Positions 1 through 10,522 of a DNA stretch of 64,000 nucleotides are shown here, in pieces; position 1 is the stretch's first letter, and the number at the start of each line of letters is the position of its first letter. Below the pieces are notes generated by a model, which was not told the origin of the DNA, made no database searches, and saw nothing but the letters and a program-made list of their open reading frames with translations. The position numbers and the translations under genes are program-made. This DNA comes from Nipponacmea schrenckii (taxonomy: Eukaryota; Mollusca; Gastropoda; Lottiidae). The stretch spans positions 6,152,208 to 6,216,207 of the forward strand of contig CM060203.1 of assembly GCA_030562195.1 (NCBI GenBank), read 5' to 3'.

Positions 1-1192
1 AGTTACTGTAACTAAACTTGTCTTGACTGTAAAACAATTCACGATCCTTCTTAATATCATTTATATTAAAATAAAATTGATATGAATTAGACTCGTGTAG
101 TTTGGGTATGTGATCTTGTTTTAACACCGTTATCTCGTGAAATTTGGTTAGGTGATCTTGTTTTAACACCGTTGTCTGCTGCTGTTTGGGTATGTGATCT
201 TGTTTTCTCACCGTGGACTTGTGTAGTTTGGGTAGGTGATATCGTTTTAACACCGTTGATCCTAACATATCAATTTTTAAACTCAAACATTTTTTTTCCC
301 AATCAAGATACTGAACCACTGATGGTGTTTCAACTTTCACATCTTTACACAATTCTTCTAGCTCTTTTATTTTTTCAAGTGAAACTAAAATTTGTAAATT
401 TGAATCTTCTATTAAAGAAGGAAAGTTCGTCTCCAATGTAAGTTTGAAATCTTTTATATCTCCCATAATTTTCTCGTCAGTTTTGGTCAATTTCGATTCT
501 GATTCTTCAGATTTATTTTTGATGTCTGTCATGATTCTCTCTCTGCCAGCCTTTATATCTGCTATAATTTTATCAGTTTGTATGGTTATTCTGCTACAAG
601 CATCTTCCGTAAAACGCTGGAGTGCCTCTCTCGCTTTTACTAACGTCACATGGGTTTCTTCCAAATCTTTAATTTTATTTCGGATAAATTTTTCTGAGGT
701 TAAAACAAGCTCTGTAGCTTTTTCTTTCGCATTTTCACATTCTACATCCAAATACTCGTGGTCTCTGTGTTCTTTCAGAAAACATTTATGACATAAAACA
801 CAGTGGCAAGTTAGACAATAGTAGTCTATTGGTCTCACTCTATTACAAGAACAATGGTATTTTACCTTGGAAGAAGTTTGGGCTGTTAGATGTGTTGTAG
901 GTGATGTTGAACCAGTAGCTTGTGTTGTAGGTGATGTTGTACCAGTAACTTGAGTTGTGTTCGGAGATGTTGGAACTAGACTAAAATTTGTAATAAACAT
1001 CTTAGCGCCACCTTCTGGTACCTGAACGTCCTGCTGACAGACCGGACAGGAAAATGTCTGTGTTTGATCGCCAATATATCTCTCGATACAACATAAACAA
1101 AAGGTGTGGCCACATGGTAATATTTTTGGCGTCTTCAAATATTCGTAACAAATAGAGCATTCTGGTATGATAGTAACTGAAGCTGCAGCCAT
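1..1192 (-). CDS. TRIM-type RING / B-box / coiled-coil protein, C-terminus cut off by the window edge
   Basis: Translating the minus strand from the ATG at 1192-1190 gives about 397 codons with no stop to base 1. Seen: a C3HC4 RING finger at residues 12-52 (C12, C15, C27, H29, C32, C35, C49, C52); a Thr/Ser/Pro-rich linker at about 74-108 with a repeated TSPTTQ-like motif; a B-box-like zinc site at about 113-150 (C114, C116, C126, C129, C134, C137, H142, H145; the first pair is C-x-C rather than the usual C-x2-H); a charged helical, probably coiled-coil region at about 150-300; then four 14-residue repeats. RING proteins of this build are usually E3 ubiquitin ligases, and lophotrochozoans carry many TRIM-like genes; ligase activity here is inferred. 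The start is chosen because the RING begins 11 residues later, and a pyrimidine-rich tract ending in AG about 10 bases upstream of the ATG (minus strand, near 1202) looks like a 3' splice site of a 5'-UTR intron. A C-terminal NHL or other domain, if present, lies outside the window. Confidence 0.85.
   Translation of the reverse strand, partial: MAAASVTIIPECSICYEYLKTPKILPCGHTFCLCCIERYIGDQTQTFSCPVCQQDVQVPEGGAKMFITNFSLVPTSPNTTQVTGTTSPTTQATGSTSPTTHLTAQTSSKVKYHCSCNRVRPIDYYCLTCHCVLCHKCFLKEHRDHEYLDVECENAKEKATELVLTSEKFIRNKIKDLEETHVTLVKAREALQRFTEDACSRITIQTDKIIADIKAGRERIMTDIKNKSEESESKLTKTDEKIMGDIKDFKLTLETNFPSLIEDSNLQILVSLEKIKELEELCKDVKVETPSVVQYLDWEKKCLSLKIDMLGSTVLKRYHLPKLHKSTVRKQDHIPKQQQTTVLKQDHLTKFHEITVLKQDHIPKLHESNSYQFYFNINDIKKDRELFYSQDKFSYSN
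92..259 (-). repeat. 42-bp x 4 coding tandem repeat inside the TRIM-type gene
   Basis: Four units of exactly 42 bp start at 92, 134, 176 and 218. In the minus-strand frame each encodes 14 residues of the pattern TVLKQDHIPKLHE plus one variable residue. The period is a multiple of three and all four copies keep the frame, so the repeat is part of the protein, just after the coiled coil. Confidence 0.85.
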
Positions 1193-1792
1193 TGTATTTT
1201 TCTAAAACACAAATAGCCTGGTTGATATTAGAGTATTCAGGTATAAAACACACTAGAAATGTCCTGTTTGAAAGAAAAAATGTAATCTGTTGACGGTCAC
1301 CAACCAAATTTTAATATGAGGCCTAGATTTCTACTATAGTCAAGTTATATACCGAAATTAGAATTCTAAGAAATAGCTCCTTGATAACTTCCTTGTAAAG
1401 ACGTAATAACCAATAACTTGTTCTGTCTACCTCTAGTTGAAATAATAACACGACTATAGTTAGATCTCTCTCTATCAATATAAACTATCAATCTAACACA
1501 GAATAAGTTTCCACCAATAATCACGCCACATATTTCAGTATCTCGGATATAGCTTTAATTTATAAGATATACCGATCATCTAATGTATAGAAAAAGCTAG
1601 TCGTTTTAATATAACGTATGTCAAATTGTAATCTCCACCCCTAGTCAGGTGTCAGTATTGTATATTACAACTATATTGAAATTTCCCAGTGACCTCAATA
1701 TAATATACTCTTATTATTATATAATAAACTTCAGCAGGTGTGGGCTACTCTGTAGTGCTGTTGTTTTGTTGTTAGGTTGTATTTTAAATAGT
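1193..1792. other. Upstream region of the TRIM-type gene, no other feature
   Basis: AT-rich sequence between the TRIM-type start codon and the first minisatellite. Apart from the possible 3' splice site near 1202 (minus strand) I see no gene or repeat here; a promoter cannot be placed. Confidence 0.4.
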
Positions 1793-2600
1793 GGTCCACT
1801 GTTGTACTATTATCTGGTTATAGAAATACCAGACATCAATTAACTCTGGGTTATATTCTACAGAGTGGTCCACTGTTGTACTATTGTTTGGTTATAGAAA
1901 CACCAGACAACACCTAACTCTGGGTTCTATTCTAGTTGTCGGTCCACTGTTGTACTATTGTTTGTCTATAAAAACACCAGACATCACCTAACTCTGGGTT
2001 ATATTCTAGTTGTTGGTCCACTGATGTAATATTGTCTGTTTATAGAAACACCAGACAACACCTAACTCTGGGTTCTATTCTAGGGAGTTGTTTACTGTAG
2101 CACTATTTTCTGGTTATAGAAACACCAGACATCATCTAACTCTGGGTTATATTCTAGAGAGTGATCCACTGTTGTACTATTGTCTGTTTGTGGAAACACT
2201 AGACATCACCTAACTCTGGGTTATATTCTAGTTGTCGGTCCACTAATGTAATATTGTCTGTTTATAGAAACACCAGACATCACCTAACTCTGGGTTATAT
2301 TCTAGAGGGTGGTCCCACTGTTGTACTATTATCTGTATATAGAAACACCAAACATCACCTAACTCTGGGTTATATTATAGAGTGGTCCATTGTTGTACTA
2401 TTGTCTGTTTGTGGAAACACTAGACATCACCTAACTCTGGGTTATATTCTAGTTGTCGGTCCACTGTTGTACTATTGTCTGTTTATAGAAACACCAGACA
2501 TCACCTTACTCTGGGTTATATTCTAGAGGGTGGTCCCACTGTTGTACTATTTTCTATTTTTAGAAACACCAGACATCACACTGTTACACTATTGGTATTT
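1793..2600. repeat. 74-bp minisatellite, about 11 copies
   Basis: Units begin with GGTCCACTGTTGTACTATT and recur every 74 bp (1793, 1867, 1941, 2015 and on to about 2531). Each holds the phrase ACACCAGACATCACCTAAC and ends in a TATTCTAG-like stretch. Copies differ at scattered positions. The short open frames across it are repeat artefacts. Confidence 0.9.
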
Positions 2601-2724
2601 ATTAAAACATTGACGGTGGTGTTGTGTAAAGACAGTAAAGTGAAATCTTTCCTTCAGTGAACAGATTTTCAAAGTTATTTCCCTTGGATTAGTGTTGTTT
2701 AGTCCTCTATTTGGACGAACCTTT

Positions 2725-3045
2725 GTGTATTGGTTATATCTCACCTGGTGTCCTTGTGTATTGGACCTAATTCTAACCCATGTAAAATAAAGGGTCTATG
2801 TTTGTCTTCATGGACTGAATGTTAGACAGGACCTTGTCCTTGTGTATTGGACCTAATACTGACCCATGTAAAATAAAGAGTCTATGTTTGTCTTCATGGA
2901 CTGAATGTTAGACAGGACCTTGTCCTTGTGTATTGGACCTAATACTGACCCATGTAAAATAAAGAGTCTATGTTTGACTTCATGGACTGAATGTTAGACA
3001 GGACCTTGTCCTTGTGTATTGGACCCAATTCTGACCCATGTTAAA
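2725..3045. repeat. 86-bp minisatellite, 3-4 copies
   Basis: TCCTTGTGTATTGGACCTAA recurs at 2751, 2837, 2923 and 3009, an 86-bp period. The unit includes CCATGTAAAATAAAG and ATGGACTGAATGTTAGACAG. The first unit is more diverged than the central two, which are nearly identical. Confidence 0.85.
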
Positions 3046-3087
3046 GTTCTTGTTTTCTAATTAACCACATATTTTGCTTCAATAAAC

Positions 3088-3272
3088 GCCACTATGTTAT
3101 TATTTGCATTTTGTCTGAAATGTCTGTCCATATGTATTATACTTTTGTCTTGTATAGCTGTCCATATATATGGGACCTCATTCCTGAGTTACATCCGGTT
3201 TAGAATAAAGAATATGTTGTTTTCACACTCAGCAAAGTTATCCTTAATTCTTTAACGTCCAAAGAACTGTCG
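3088..3272 (+). repeat. Left LTR
   Basis: 185-bp direct repeat, partner of 4703-4887. It contains the polyadenylation signal AATAAA at 3204-3209 within TTTAGAATAAAGAATATG, as expected of an LTR R/U5 boundary. It does not show the usual clean TG...CA ends. Confidence 0.7.
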
Positions 3273-3357
3273 TGATGGTGTCCTTGTTGTACCACAGAAA
3301 GTAGTTTTTAGCGCCACTAGAAATCTCATAATCGTTCCTCGCCATGTATAACCCGGA

Positions 3358-4529
3358 CTACTGACTGCTATACATTTACGATTTGACCATCCATCAAAGT
3401 CTCAACTAGTAAAACTATTTAATAGACATTTTTTCGCTTTAGATTCTGACAAAGAAATAACATCCACGACAGCTGGGTGTATCCAATGCTCCTCGTTACA
3501 GAAGGTTCCAAATGAACTTATGGATTTTACAACTGTGACAAATGCAACTACTCCCGGTACTCATTTTGCGTGTGATATATTGTGTCGAAGCCGCCAGAAG
3601 ATATTTGTTCTGAGGGACACATTTTCTTCCTTTACCAAGGCATTAATCATTTCGGATGAGAAAAGAGACACACTTTTAGACGCCCTGCTTGAAACTACCG
3701 CTGATCTTAAAACTGGAAATGCTTGTGTTCGTGTTGACGGTGCACCGGGCTTTCAGTCCATCGTAAGTAGTCCCTTACTCCTACAGAATAAGCTTCGTTT
3801 AGAAGTTGGTCGTTTGAAAAATGTTAACAAGAATCCAGTAGCGGAAAAGGCCATTCAAGAACTAGAAACTGAGTTGCGCAAGGCTTTTCCTGACGGTTGC
3901 TCTGTTACCTCTAGTCAATTAGCTACTGTTGTCGCCACATTTAATGGTCGTATTCGCAATCGTGGATTTTCTGCGAAATCCTTTTTCAGCGCGATTTGAT
4001 AACAGGAGAACAACTGAATTTTTCTGACAGTGCATTGGCCAATGCTCAATGCAACCTACGCATGCTGAATCACGTGCCTAGTGCTAAATCTAAATGTCCA
4101 GATAAACGCATCCCTCCCGCATTACGAGTGTCACCTGGCGATCTCGTGTTCCTTAAATCTGACGGTAATAAACATACTGCGCGAGATATATATATAGTAG
4201 TGACTTGTGATCAAGATGATAGAGATTTTATTACTGTCCGCAAACTACATGGCTCCCAGTTCCGTACAAAACTATATGATGTGAAACTCACTGAGCTCTT
4301 ACCCTGTAAAAAATATCGCCAACCAGATGTGCCAAACTGTCCCAATCAAGAACATGCTAATGTTGATTCGAGTGATAGTCAGGACTCTAGCAACAATGAT
4401 TCTGATTCAGACAACGATATCCCCGATCATATAGATTCTGATGTTGAGCTAAATGAACCCATTCCTTGTCGACAGCGCATTCGTCGACCACCTGCCTGGT
4501 TACGTTCTGGACAATGGGATTTAACATAG
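3358..4529 (+). pseudogene. Retrotransposon integrase, frameshifted
   Basis: The frame open from about 3352 carries an HHCC zinc finger (His at 3373 and 3388; CIQC at 3478-3489), then a DDE integrase core. The first Asp is in ACDI (about 3574), the second in VRVDGAPGFQS, and the Glu in NPVAEKA lies exactly 35 residues after the second Asp (D35E). This frame stops at 3997-3999. The integrase C-terminal part continues in the next frame from about 3996 (motifs PGDLVFLKSDGNK, ARDIYIVV) and ends near RRPPAWLR, a tail common in Ty3/gypsy Pol proteins. So a single-base loss near 3992-3996 has broken the gene. A stop at 3349 closes the frame on the 5' side; nothing of reverse transcriptase remains. 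No ATG is needed, as this is the end of a polyprotein. Confidence 0.8.
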
Positions 4530-4702
4530 ACTCCAGTTTTGTTTCCTATACTATTATTTTCATAGTTCAATTATACTTTGTATTACAGTGTAGGGGTGTA
4601 AAAGGAGGTATTGCGCCCATTATTTCTTGTTTTCTCCAGGAAGAGAATCTTAATTTTTTATTTTATAATTAGATAGCCAGGAGGTTAAGTAGAAGGTATT
4701 GT

Positions 4703-4887
4703 GCCACTATGTTATTATTTGCATTTTGTCTGAAATGTCTGTCCATATGTATTATACTTTTGTCTTGTATAGCTGTCCATATATATGGGACCTCATTCCT
4801 GAGTTACATCCGGTTTAGAATAAAGAATATGTTGTTTTCACACTCAGCAAAGTTATCCTTAATTCTTTAACGTCCAAAGAACTGTCG
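4703..4887 (+). repeat. Right LTR
   Basis: Second copy of the 185-bp repeat with AATAAA at 4819-4824. It immediately follows the integrase C-terminal region and a purine-rich stretch, as expected for a 3' LTR. Confidence 0.7.
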
Positions 4888-6359
4888 AAATGTTTGTTTG
4901 GTCATGAAAATGCAAACAGTTTCCCTTTAAAATCATCGAGAAGAACTACCACCATATGTCATCAATGATTGGACCATCATGTCACAACCTTTGACATTAT
5001 CTTGATCTTCGTGTCAAAGGTCAATCTCAAAACGACTTGTGGCATCAATGAAAACTTCAAAGATCCAGTGGCAAGGTCATACGAGCATGTGTGCATCTTG
5101 GTTACAAGTAGGATGTTTGTTTCTTCTACCAAGTTGGGAGACAGTAAAATAGAGTTTTATATTGATAATAGTTAAGGCTTTGTAGTCTTATTAAAATAAA
5201 ACTCAACTTTCGTTTCCTAAAACGGTTTTTATTTATTTAGCCGGTGACGCAAAAGTATATACCGAGAGGCATTGGACTGAATACATCTATAGAATTGATT
5301 TTATACATCATAATATAGTGTTATTAAATAAGTTATAGATATACATGTAGAATAGAACTAATTTGAGGTGTAACAGGAACATCAATAATATTGATACGAT
5401 ATAATGTATAATATTATATGTAAAGAGGAAGCAAGGAATTTAACGGATGATAAAGTACAACTGATGATAAATAAGTCAAAATAAAGGTGTCGGTATCTCG
5501 CCCAAATTATCTTTGATGTTTATTTTCATCTCAATCAACAGAGTAAATAATTTCTGTAAGAAACGCACCATATCTTTATTTGATAGGCCAAATTACAATT
5601 TTAGAATTTCTAAAAATATCTTCTACAGTCTTCACCATATGTTAGAGAAGATCAATCCCCGAATTCTGTATTTGACCTTTAACCCTATGAGTTCCATCAC
5701 TTTGGGTTGCCTTATCTCTATGGTACAGATTACCTTTCATGTTGGAACCAACTTCAGGTGGGATAGTCTATTATAACAAGGGGTGTTAGGTGGGTTGATA
5801 TTATAATATTATATTAAATTTGAAACAAGTTATTTGTGATGTGTATCGCGGTATATAAATGTAAGTAGTTAATATGATTGTTGATTTTAAATGTCAAGTA
5901 TGGCGATAATGGTGGCATTAGACTGAGAAACTAGAACATTCCATTCTCCCTTCCACCCTCATGTCTTATCAACACATTTTACCAACATATTAACTGAATG
6001 TGAAAAACGTCCAATTCGAAATACTTTTAAATAATATCAGTGTCGGAGAACTAGAAAATATGAAAAACTAGTGAAACTCAGAGTTAACATGTTATAAAGG
6101 AATGTAGGATAAACCAGTCGAGTTTGTAATTTATCAAAGGACTAACTAATACAGGAATAACCAACATGAAAAAACGAGCGCTGAACTTTTTAAAGGTGAG
6201 TCAAGTTTGTGATTTGTGTTTATCCCATGTTTAGACAACAGTAAACGCTAGGTCCAATATTTACGTCTCAATATTCTGTGAAGTTCTGACCAACATAAGA
6301 TGGTAATTTAAAGAAATAGTGCTATCTGGATTTCCAACCCTACATTTTAGATATTTACA
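4888..6359. other. Intergenic, no recognised feature
   Basis: AT-rich single-copy-looking sequence between the LTR element and the 56-bp array. Only short unconvincing open frames (for example 4969-5175 and 5513-5776) with no recognisable motif. Confidence 0.4.
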
Positions 6360-7680
6360 AGAGATTTAGTTCTGATAAATGACACGGTATAGCTGAAATT
6401 AAGCTCTATCAGCTGGTAAAGTAAATATTTAGATGACTATACAGATAGCTGAAATTGAGCTCTATCAGTTTGTAAAGTAAATATTTAGATGACTATACAG
6501 ATAGCTGAAATTGAGCTCTATCAGTTTGTAAAGTAAATATTTAGATGACTATACAGATAGCTGTAATTGAGCTCTATCAGCTGGTAAAGTAAATATTCAG
6601 ATGACTATATAGATATCTGGAATTGAGCTCTATCAGCTGATAAAGTAAATATTTAGATGACTATACAGATAGATAAAATCAAGCTCTATCAGCTGGTAAA
6701 GTCATTATTTAGATGACTATACAGATAGCTGAAATTGAGTTCTATCAGCTGGTAAAGTAAATTTTTAGATGACTATACAGATAGCTGAAATTGAGTTCTA
6801 TCAGCTGGTAAAGTAAATATTTAGATGACCATACAGATAGCTGAAATTGAGCTCTATCGGCTGGTAAAGTAAATATTTAGATGACTATACAGATAGATAA
6901 AATCAAGCTCTATCAGCTGGTAAAGTCGTTATTTAGATAACTCTACAGATAGCTGAAATTGAGTTCTATCAGCTGGTAAAGTAAATATTTAGATGACTAT
7001 ACAGATAGATAAAATCAAGCTCTATCAGCTGGTAAAGTCATTATTTAGATGACTATACAGATAGCTGTAATTGAGCTCTATCAGCTGGAAAAAGTAAATA
7101 TTTAGATGACTATACAGATAGATAAAATCAAGCTCTATCAGCTGGTAAAGTCATAATTAAGATGACTATACCGATAGCTTAGATTGAGCTCTATCAGCTA
7201 GTAAAGTAAATATTTAGATGACTATACAGATAGCTGAAATTGAGCTTTATAAGCTGGTAAAGTCAAAAATTAGATGACTATACAGATAACTGAATTGAGC
7301 TCTATCAGCTGGTATAGTAAATATTTAGATGACTATACAGATAGCTGTTATTGAGCTCTATCAGCTGGTGAAGTAAATATTTAGATGACTATACAGACAG
7401 CTGAAATTGAGCTTAATCAGCTGGTGAAGTAAATATTTAGATGACTATACAGATAGCTAAAATTGAGCTCTATCAGCTGGTAAAGTAAATATTTAGATTA
7501 CTATACAGATAGCTGTAATTGAGCTCTATCAGCTGGTGAAGTCAATATTTAGATTACTATACAGAAAACCCCAAAATTGAGCCCTATCAGCTGGTTATGT
7601 CAATATTTAGATGACTATATAGATAGCTGACATTGAGCTCTATCAGATGGTGAAGTCAATATTTAGATGACTAAATTGAT
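6360..7680 (+). repeat. 56-bp minisatellite, about 23 copies, forward orientation
   Basis: Unit contains AGCTGAAATTGAGCTCTATC, then AGCTGGTAAAGTAAATATTT and AGATGACTATACAGAT. A variant unit with AGATAAAATCAAGCTC recurs near 6668, 6894, 7006 and 7118 (spacings of 4, 2 and 2 units), showing higher-order structure. The same family in reverse complement forms the array at 37995-39225. Confidence 0.9.
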
Positions 7681-7904
7681 TGATAATATCTAATGAAATA
7701 TACCTCAGTACCTACTGTGGGTTGATCTATTTCTTCTTCAGCATCATCCCAGCCCCACCCTTCGCTCTCACTCCTTTCTATCTCTATTTTTAGCTTACTT
7801 TAAAGTTCAGTGTTCAATCTCGGTATTGTTTGATATAACAACTACAATTTCCCCATGTCAGTGAGTCCCGGTATTGTGATAAGACATTTCAACATTGACG
7901 GGAA

Positions 7905-8345
7905 CTATTTACACCCTCTATGTTGGCTTACTGATATCTTTACTACAACCCTTTACACCCTCTAGGTTGGCTCACTGATATCTTTATTATAACTCTTTAC
8001 ATCCTCTAGGTTGGCTTACTGATATCTTTACTACAACCCTTTACACCCTCTAGGTTGGCTTACTGATATCTTTACTACAACCCTTTACACCCTCTAGGTT
8101 GGCTCACTGATATCTTTATTATAACTCTTTACATCCTCTAGGTCGTCTTACTGTTGTCTTTATTATAACCCTCTACACACTCTAGGTTGACTTACTGATA
8201 TCTTTACTATAACTCTTTACAACCTCTAGGTTGGCTACCTTTACACCCTCTAGGTTGACTACTGATATCTTTATTATAACCCTCTACACACTCTAGATTA
8301 TCTTTACTATAACCCTTTACATCCTGTAGGTTGGCTTACTGCTAT
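7905..8345. repeat. 45-bp minisatellite
   Basis: Repeats of ACCCTCTAGGTTGGCTTACT followed by GATATCTTTACTACAACCCT, with partial and shortened units toward the right end. The left breakpoint of the 2.4-kb duplication falls inside this array, so its last part reappears at 10523-10757. Confidence 0.8.
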
Positions 8346-8849
8346 TTTAATGGTTGGGTGTAATTTTGATAAGGTATGTCTGATTTTAAACAATAGACTA
8401 AAGAAAGTATTACCAGATGACGGTGTATTGTATTCATTATATAGTTAAACCTCTCTCTCAGGATTTACAGCGGTATCTACCAGCTGTGTGTACTATACTG
8501 TATTATTCTTATTTACAGTACTCTTTATACTGTACAAATTATTCAGGTAAAATTCCATCTGTATACTCTCTTTAAAACCATTCTACCTATCTTACTAACT
8601 AAATGTTTATATGTTTTATCTTGGAGGTGTTAATTGAAGACTTTTAAAAAATGTCAATTCGAACGACAAGACCTATTCCCAAAATTCTGAAACAATCACA
8701 CATTTTAACTAATAAATATCACAACTTTTCCCTTATTATGAGCTCATATTAATATTTTGAATGACTTGAATTGATCAGTAGGTCTAATATTTTGAAGTTA
8801 GTATTATTCCATTTCTTACAAGAAATATCTGCGCCAGTGAGCAGTTTTA

Positions 8850-9065
8850 TTGAATGTTCCAGCACTATACAAAACAGATTTATATTATCATTATTTATAT
8901 TCTATACGACGTAAAGCATGGAAATGGATTTGTAAACACCAACCAATAACAGATTCCGACAGACAGTTGCATGGGAGTTGTATCCAAAACTTACGACGTT
9001 TATTCTTATTAGCAACTTATCGTGTCAGATTTATTCCTATCTATAGAAATAATACACGGCTTTAA
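8850..9065 (+). pseudogene. Small open frame, possible LINE remnant (copy 1; repeated at 11262-11477)
   Basis: 71 codons from ATG, including AWKWICKHQPI and LLATYRVRF. I do not recognise a host protein. A loosely similar phrase, AYRVRLSQNGARFWNS, occurs in another frame at about 16610-16657, where it resembles the end of some LINE ORF2 proteins. I read both tentatively as LINE debris. The identical second copy is only a product of the tandem duplication. Confidence 0.25.
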
Positions 9066-9207
9066 TAACAGGTTGAACAATTTGAATGAATATTATTATT
9101 TTAAATATTATGTTATACAGAAAGCGCTAGATATATGCATATACTATTTCTGATATTTATTACCTACGCCTATTTCTATATGTCTTATAAACAGTAAATA
9201 TGTTATA

Positions 9208-9475
9208 AATGAAATGAATGGAGTTGCAGTGTGCTATGAGGGAAATTTTGCCAGGACAGCGGCATTAGCCTGCTCTTTTTCGATTTCCAATTGATCTTTA
9301 AAGTGCAAAGCCTGTAGCTCACGGGGCCTCGGTTTATTGTCCCATCCGAACGACTAGACCCATTTTCCGTGTCAGTCTCTCTGATCTGCATCACTGACAA
9401 GGGGAATCCGCGCTGTAAAATCCGAAGGTTAATCTCGACATGGACTTTCAGCTTCATGTTAGCGGGCAAGCGTCT
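9208..9475 (-). mobile_element. SINE-like dispersed repeat, duplication copy 1
   Basis: Read on the minus strand it contains GATGGGACAATAAACCGAGG, then CTTTAAAGATC, TTGGAAATCGAAAAAGAG, GCCGCTGTCCTGGCAAAATT, and ends in AACTCCATTCATTTCATTT. The same order of blocks recurs at 11620, 19590, 43735, 52470, 55727 and 58715. An A-run (minus strand, 9476-9486) borders its 5' side. The exact 5' end is uncertain. The open frame across it is not a gene. Confidence 0.7.
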
Positions 9476-10089
9476 TTTTTTTTTTGTATAGGAAAGCCAC
9501 TAATCCGACACGGCTCCCAGTAAATATTTTATAATTTTAGAAGTTATTAAATAATGCACTACAGGATTTAAAGAAGAAAGTTTAAAATATTTTAACTTTA
9601 CAACAGTTAATGTGAAATATGAGATCAAATTTTATCGTAAAAATAAAGTTTGACTGATTAGAGAGAGTTCGAGTTTGTGAATATATCTGTGTCAGGGTAG
9701 GTTTCTATTTAACCAATTCCACAGATTCCTGCTTTACATAGATAAAACATGATAGATATTCTATATATATTAATAGTGCACCCTTTCACTAACGTGTTCA
9801 GGGACACTTTACAATAAACAGATTTACAACGGGAGTACATCTATGGAGGAAGGGATTGCGGAAGTGGAGCGAGGGATAAATAGGGTAAAAGACTTATAAA
9901 ATATGAGATATGAACTTGTTGCTTAGCGAATATACTTTAACTATCATTTTTTTTTCTTCAACTGCTTAAAACGACAGAGAATAAGGGAAGTAATCATAAT
10001 AAAAAAAATAACTTATAGTGATATAAATAAGTTACAGACTACGGTTAATTAGTTGTAATTCTCATGATAACTATTCAATCTGTACTATA

Positions 10090-10522
10090 TTAGTTAGAGG
10101 CAGAATCTCTAGCGTCAAATATATATAGTTCAGAATCCCAGAACTCAATTCTTGCTTCATCAAAAAGGGAGCATTCTAGGAAACGTTGTAGAATAATACA
10201 TGTACATCTAAAATATTGACCCCACTTTTCACATAGTACGTTACTCTCGGCAGGAGGTCTTAATAGGGTGCAGCATTTTACAAAAAGCTGACATTTAGTT
10301 CTTTGAGAGGGATTTGAGCGCCAGAATTGAAATACTGGTTGAATTGTCCCAACTGGTTGAATCTGGTTGAATACTTTTAAGTCCGGGTCAACATGGGGAC
10401 TTTGGTTTATCTTTGTATAATCTTTGAGGAATGTAAGAAGATAATATACAAGTCTGTACTTTTCAAGAATTCTGAAGACATCTATAACAAATCCTAAACT
10501 TGTTATGGCCGTTCCTCGGCGG
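10090..10522 (-). pseudogene. LINE ORF2 C-terminal fragment cut by the duplication junction
   Basis: Copy 1 counterpart of 12502-12934. It keeps the last ~144 codons of the LINE frame, including QFWRSNPSQRTKCQ and the final FWDSELYIFDARDSASN, then the frame ends abruptly at the junction with the minisatellite. Confidence 0.75.

Larger units (their letters stand above)
3088..4887 (+). mobile_element. Internally deleted Ty3/gypsy-like LTR retrotransposon
   Basis: Two direct 185-bp repeats (3088-3272 and 4703-4887), essentially identical where compared, bracket 1,430 bp that encodes only the end of a Pol polyprotein: integrase zinc finger, DDE core and C-terminal region. Gag, protease, reverse transcriptase and RNase H are missing, so this is a deletion derivative about 1.8 kb long. 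A TGG-starting possible primer binding site lies at 3276, just inside the left repeat, and purine-rich stretches (about 4599-4606 and 4678-4695) precede the right one. I could not find a clear target-site duplication, so the outer limits may be off by a few bases. The near-identity of the two repeats suggests a fairly young insertion. Confidence 0.75.
8111..10522. repeat. 2,412-bp tandem duplication, copy 1
   Basis: Bases from 8111 reappear from 10523 at a constant offset of 2,412. Identity is almost complete; I noticed two substitutions near the left end (8301-8350 against 10713-10762). The left breakpoint is in the 45-bp minisatellite and the right one in a LINE reading frame at the sequence CTCGGCGGTAT. 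Contents: end of the minisatellite, a small open frame at 8850-9065, a SINE-like copy, an A-run (minus) and a truncated LINE frame. Confidence 0.9.

Noticed and set aside
1002..1307. 101-residue minus-strand open frame over the RING region
   Set aside because: It is in another frame; the frame with the RING cysteines starting at 1192 is the real one.
9203..9469. 88-residue minus-strand open frame, repeated at 11615-11881
   Set aside because: It lies entirely in a SINE-like repeat whose other copies are not open in this frame.
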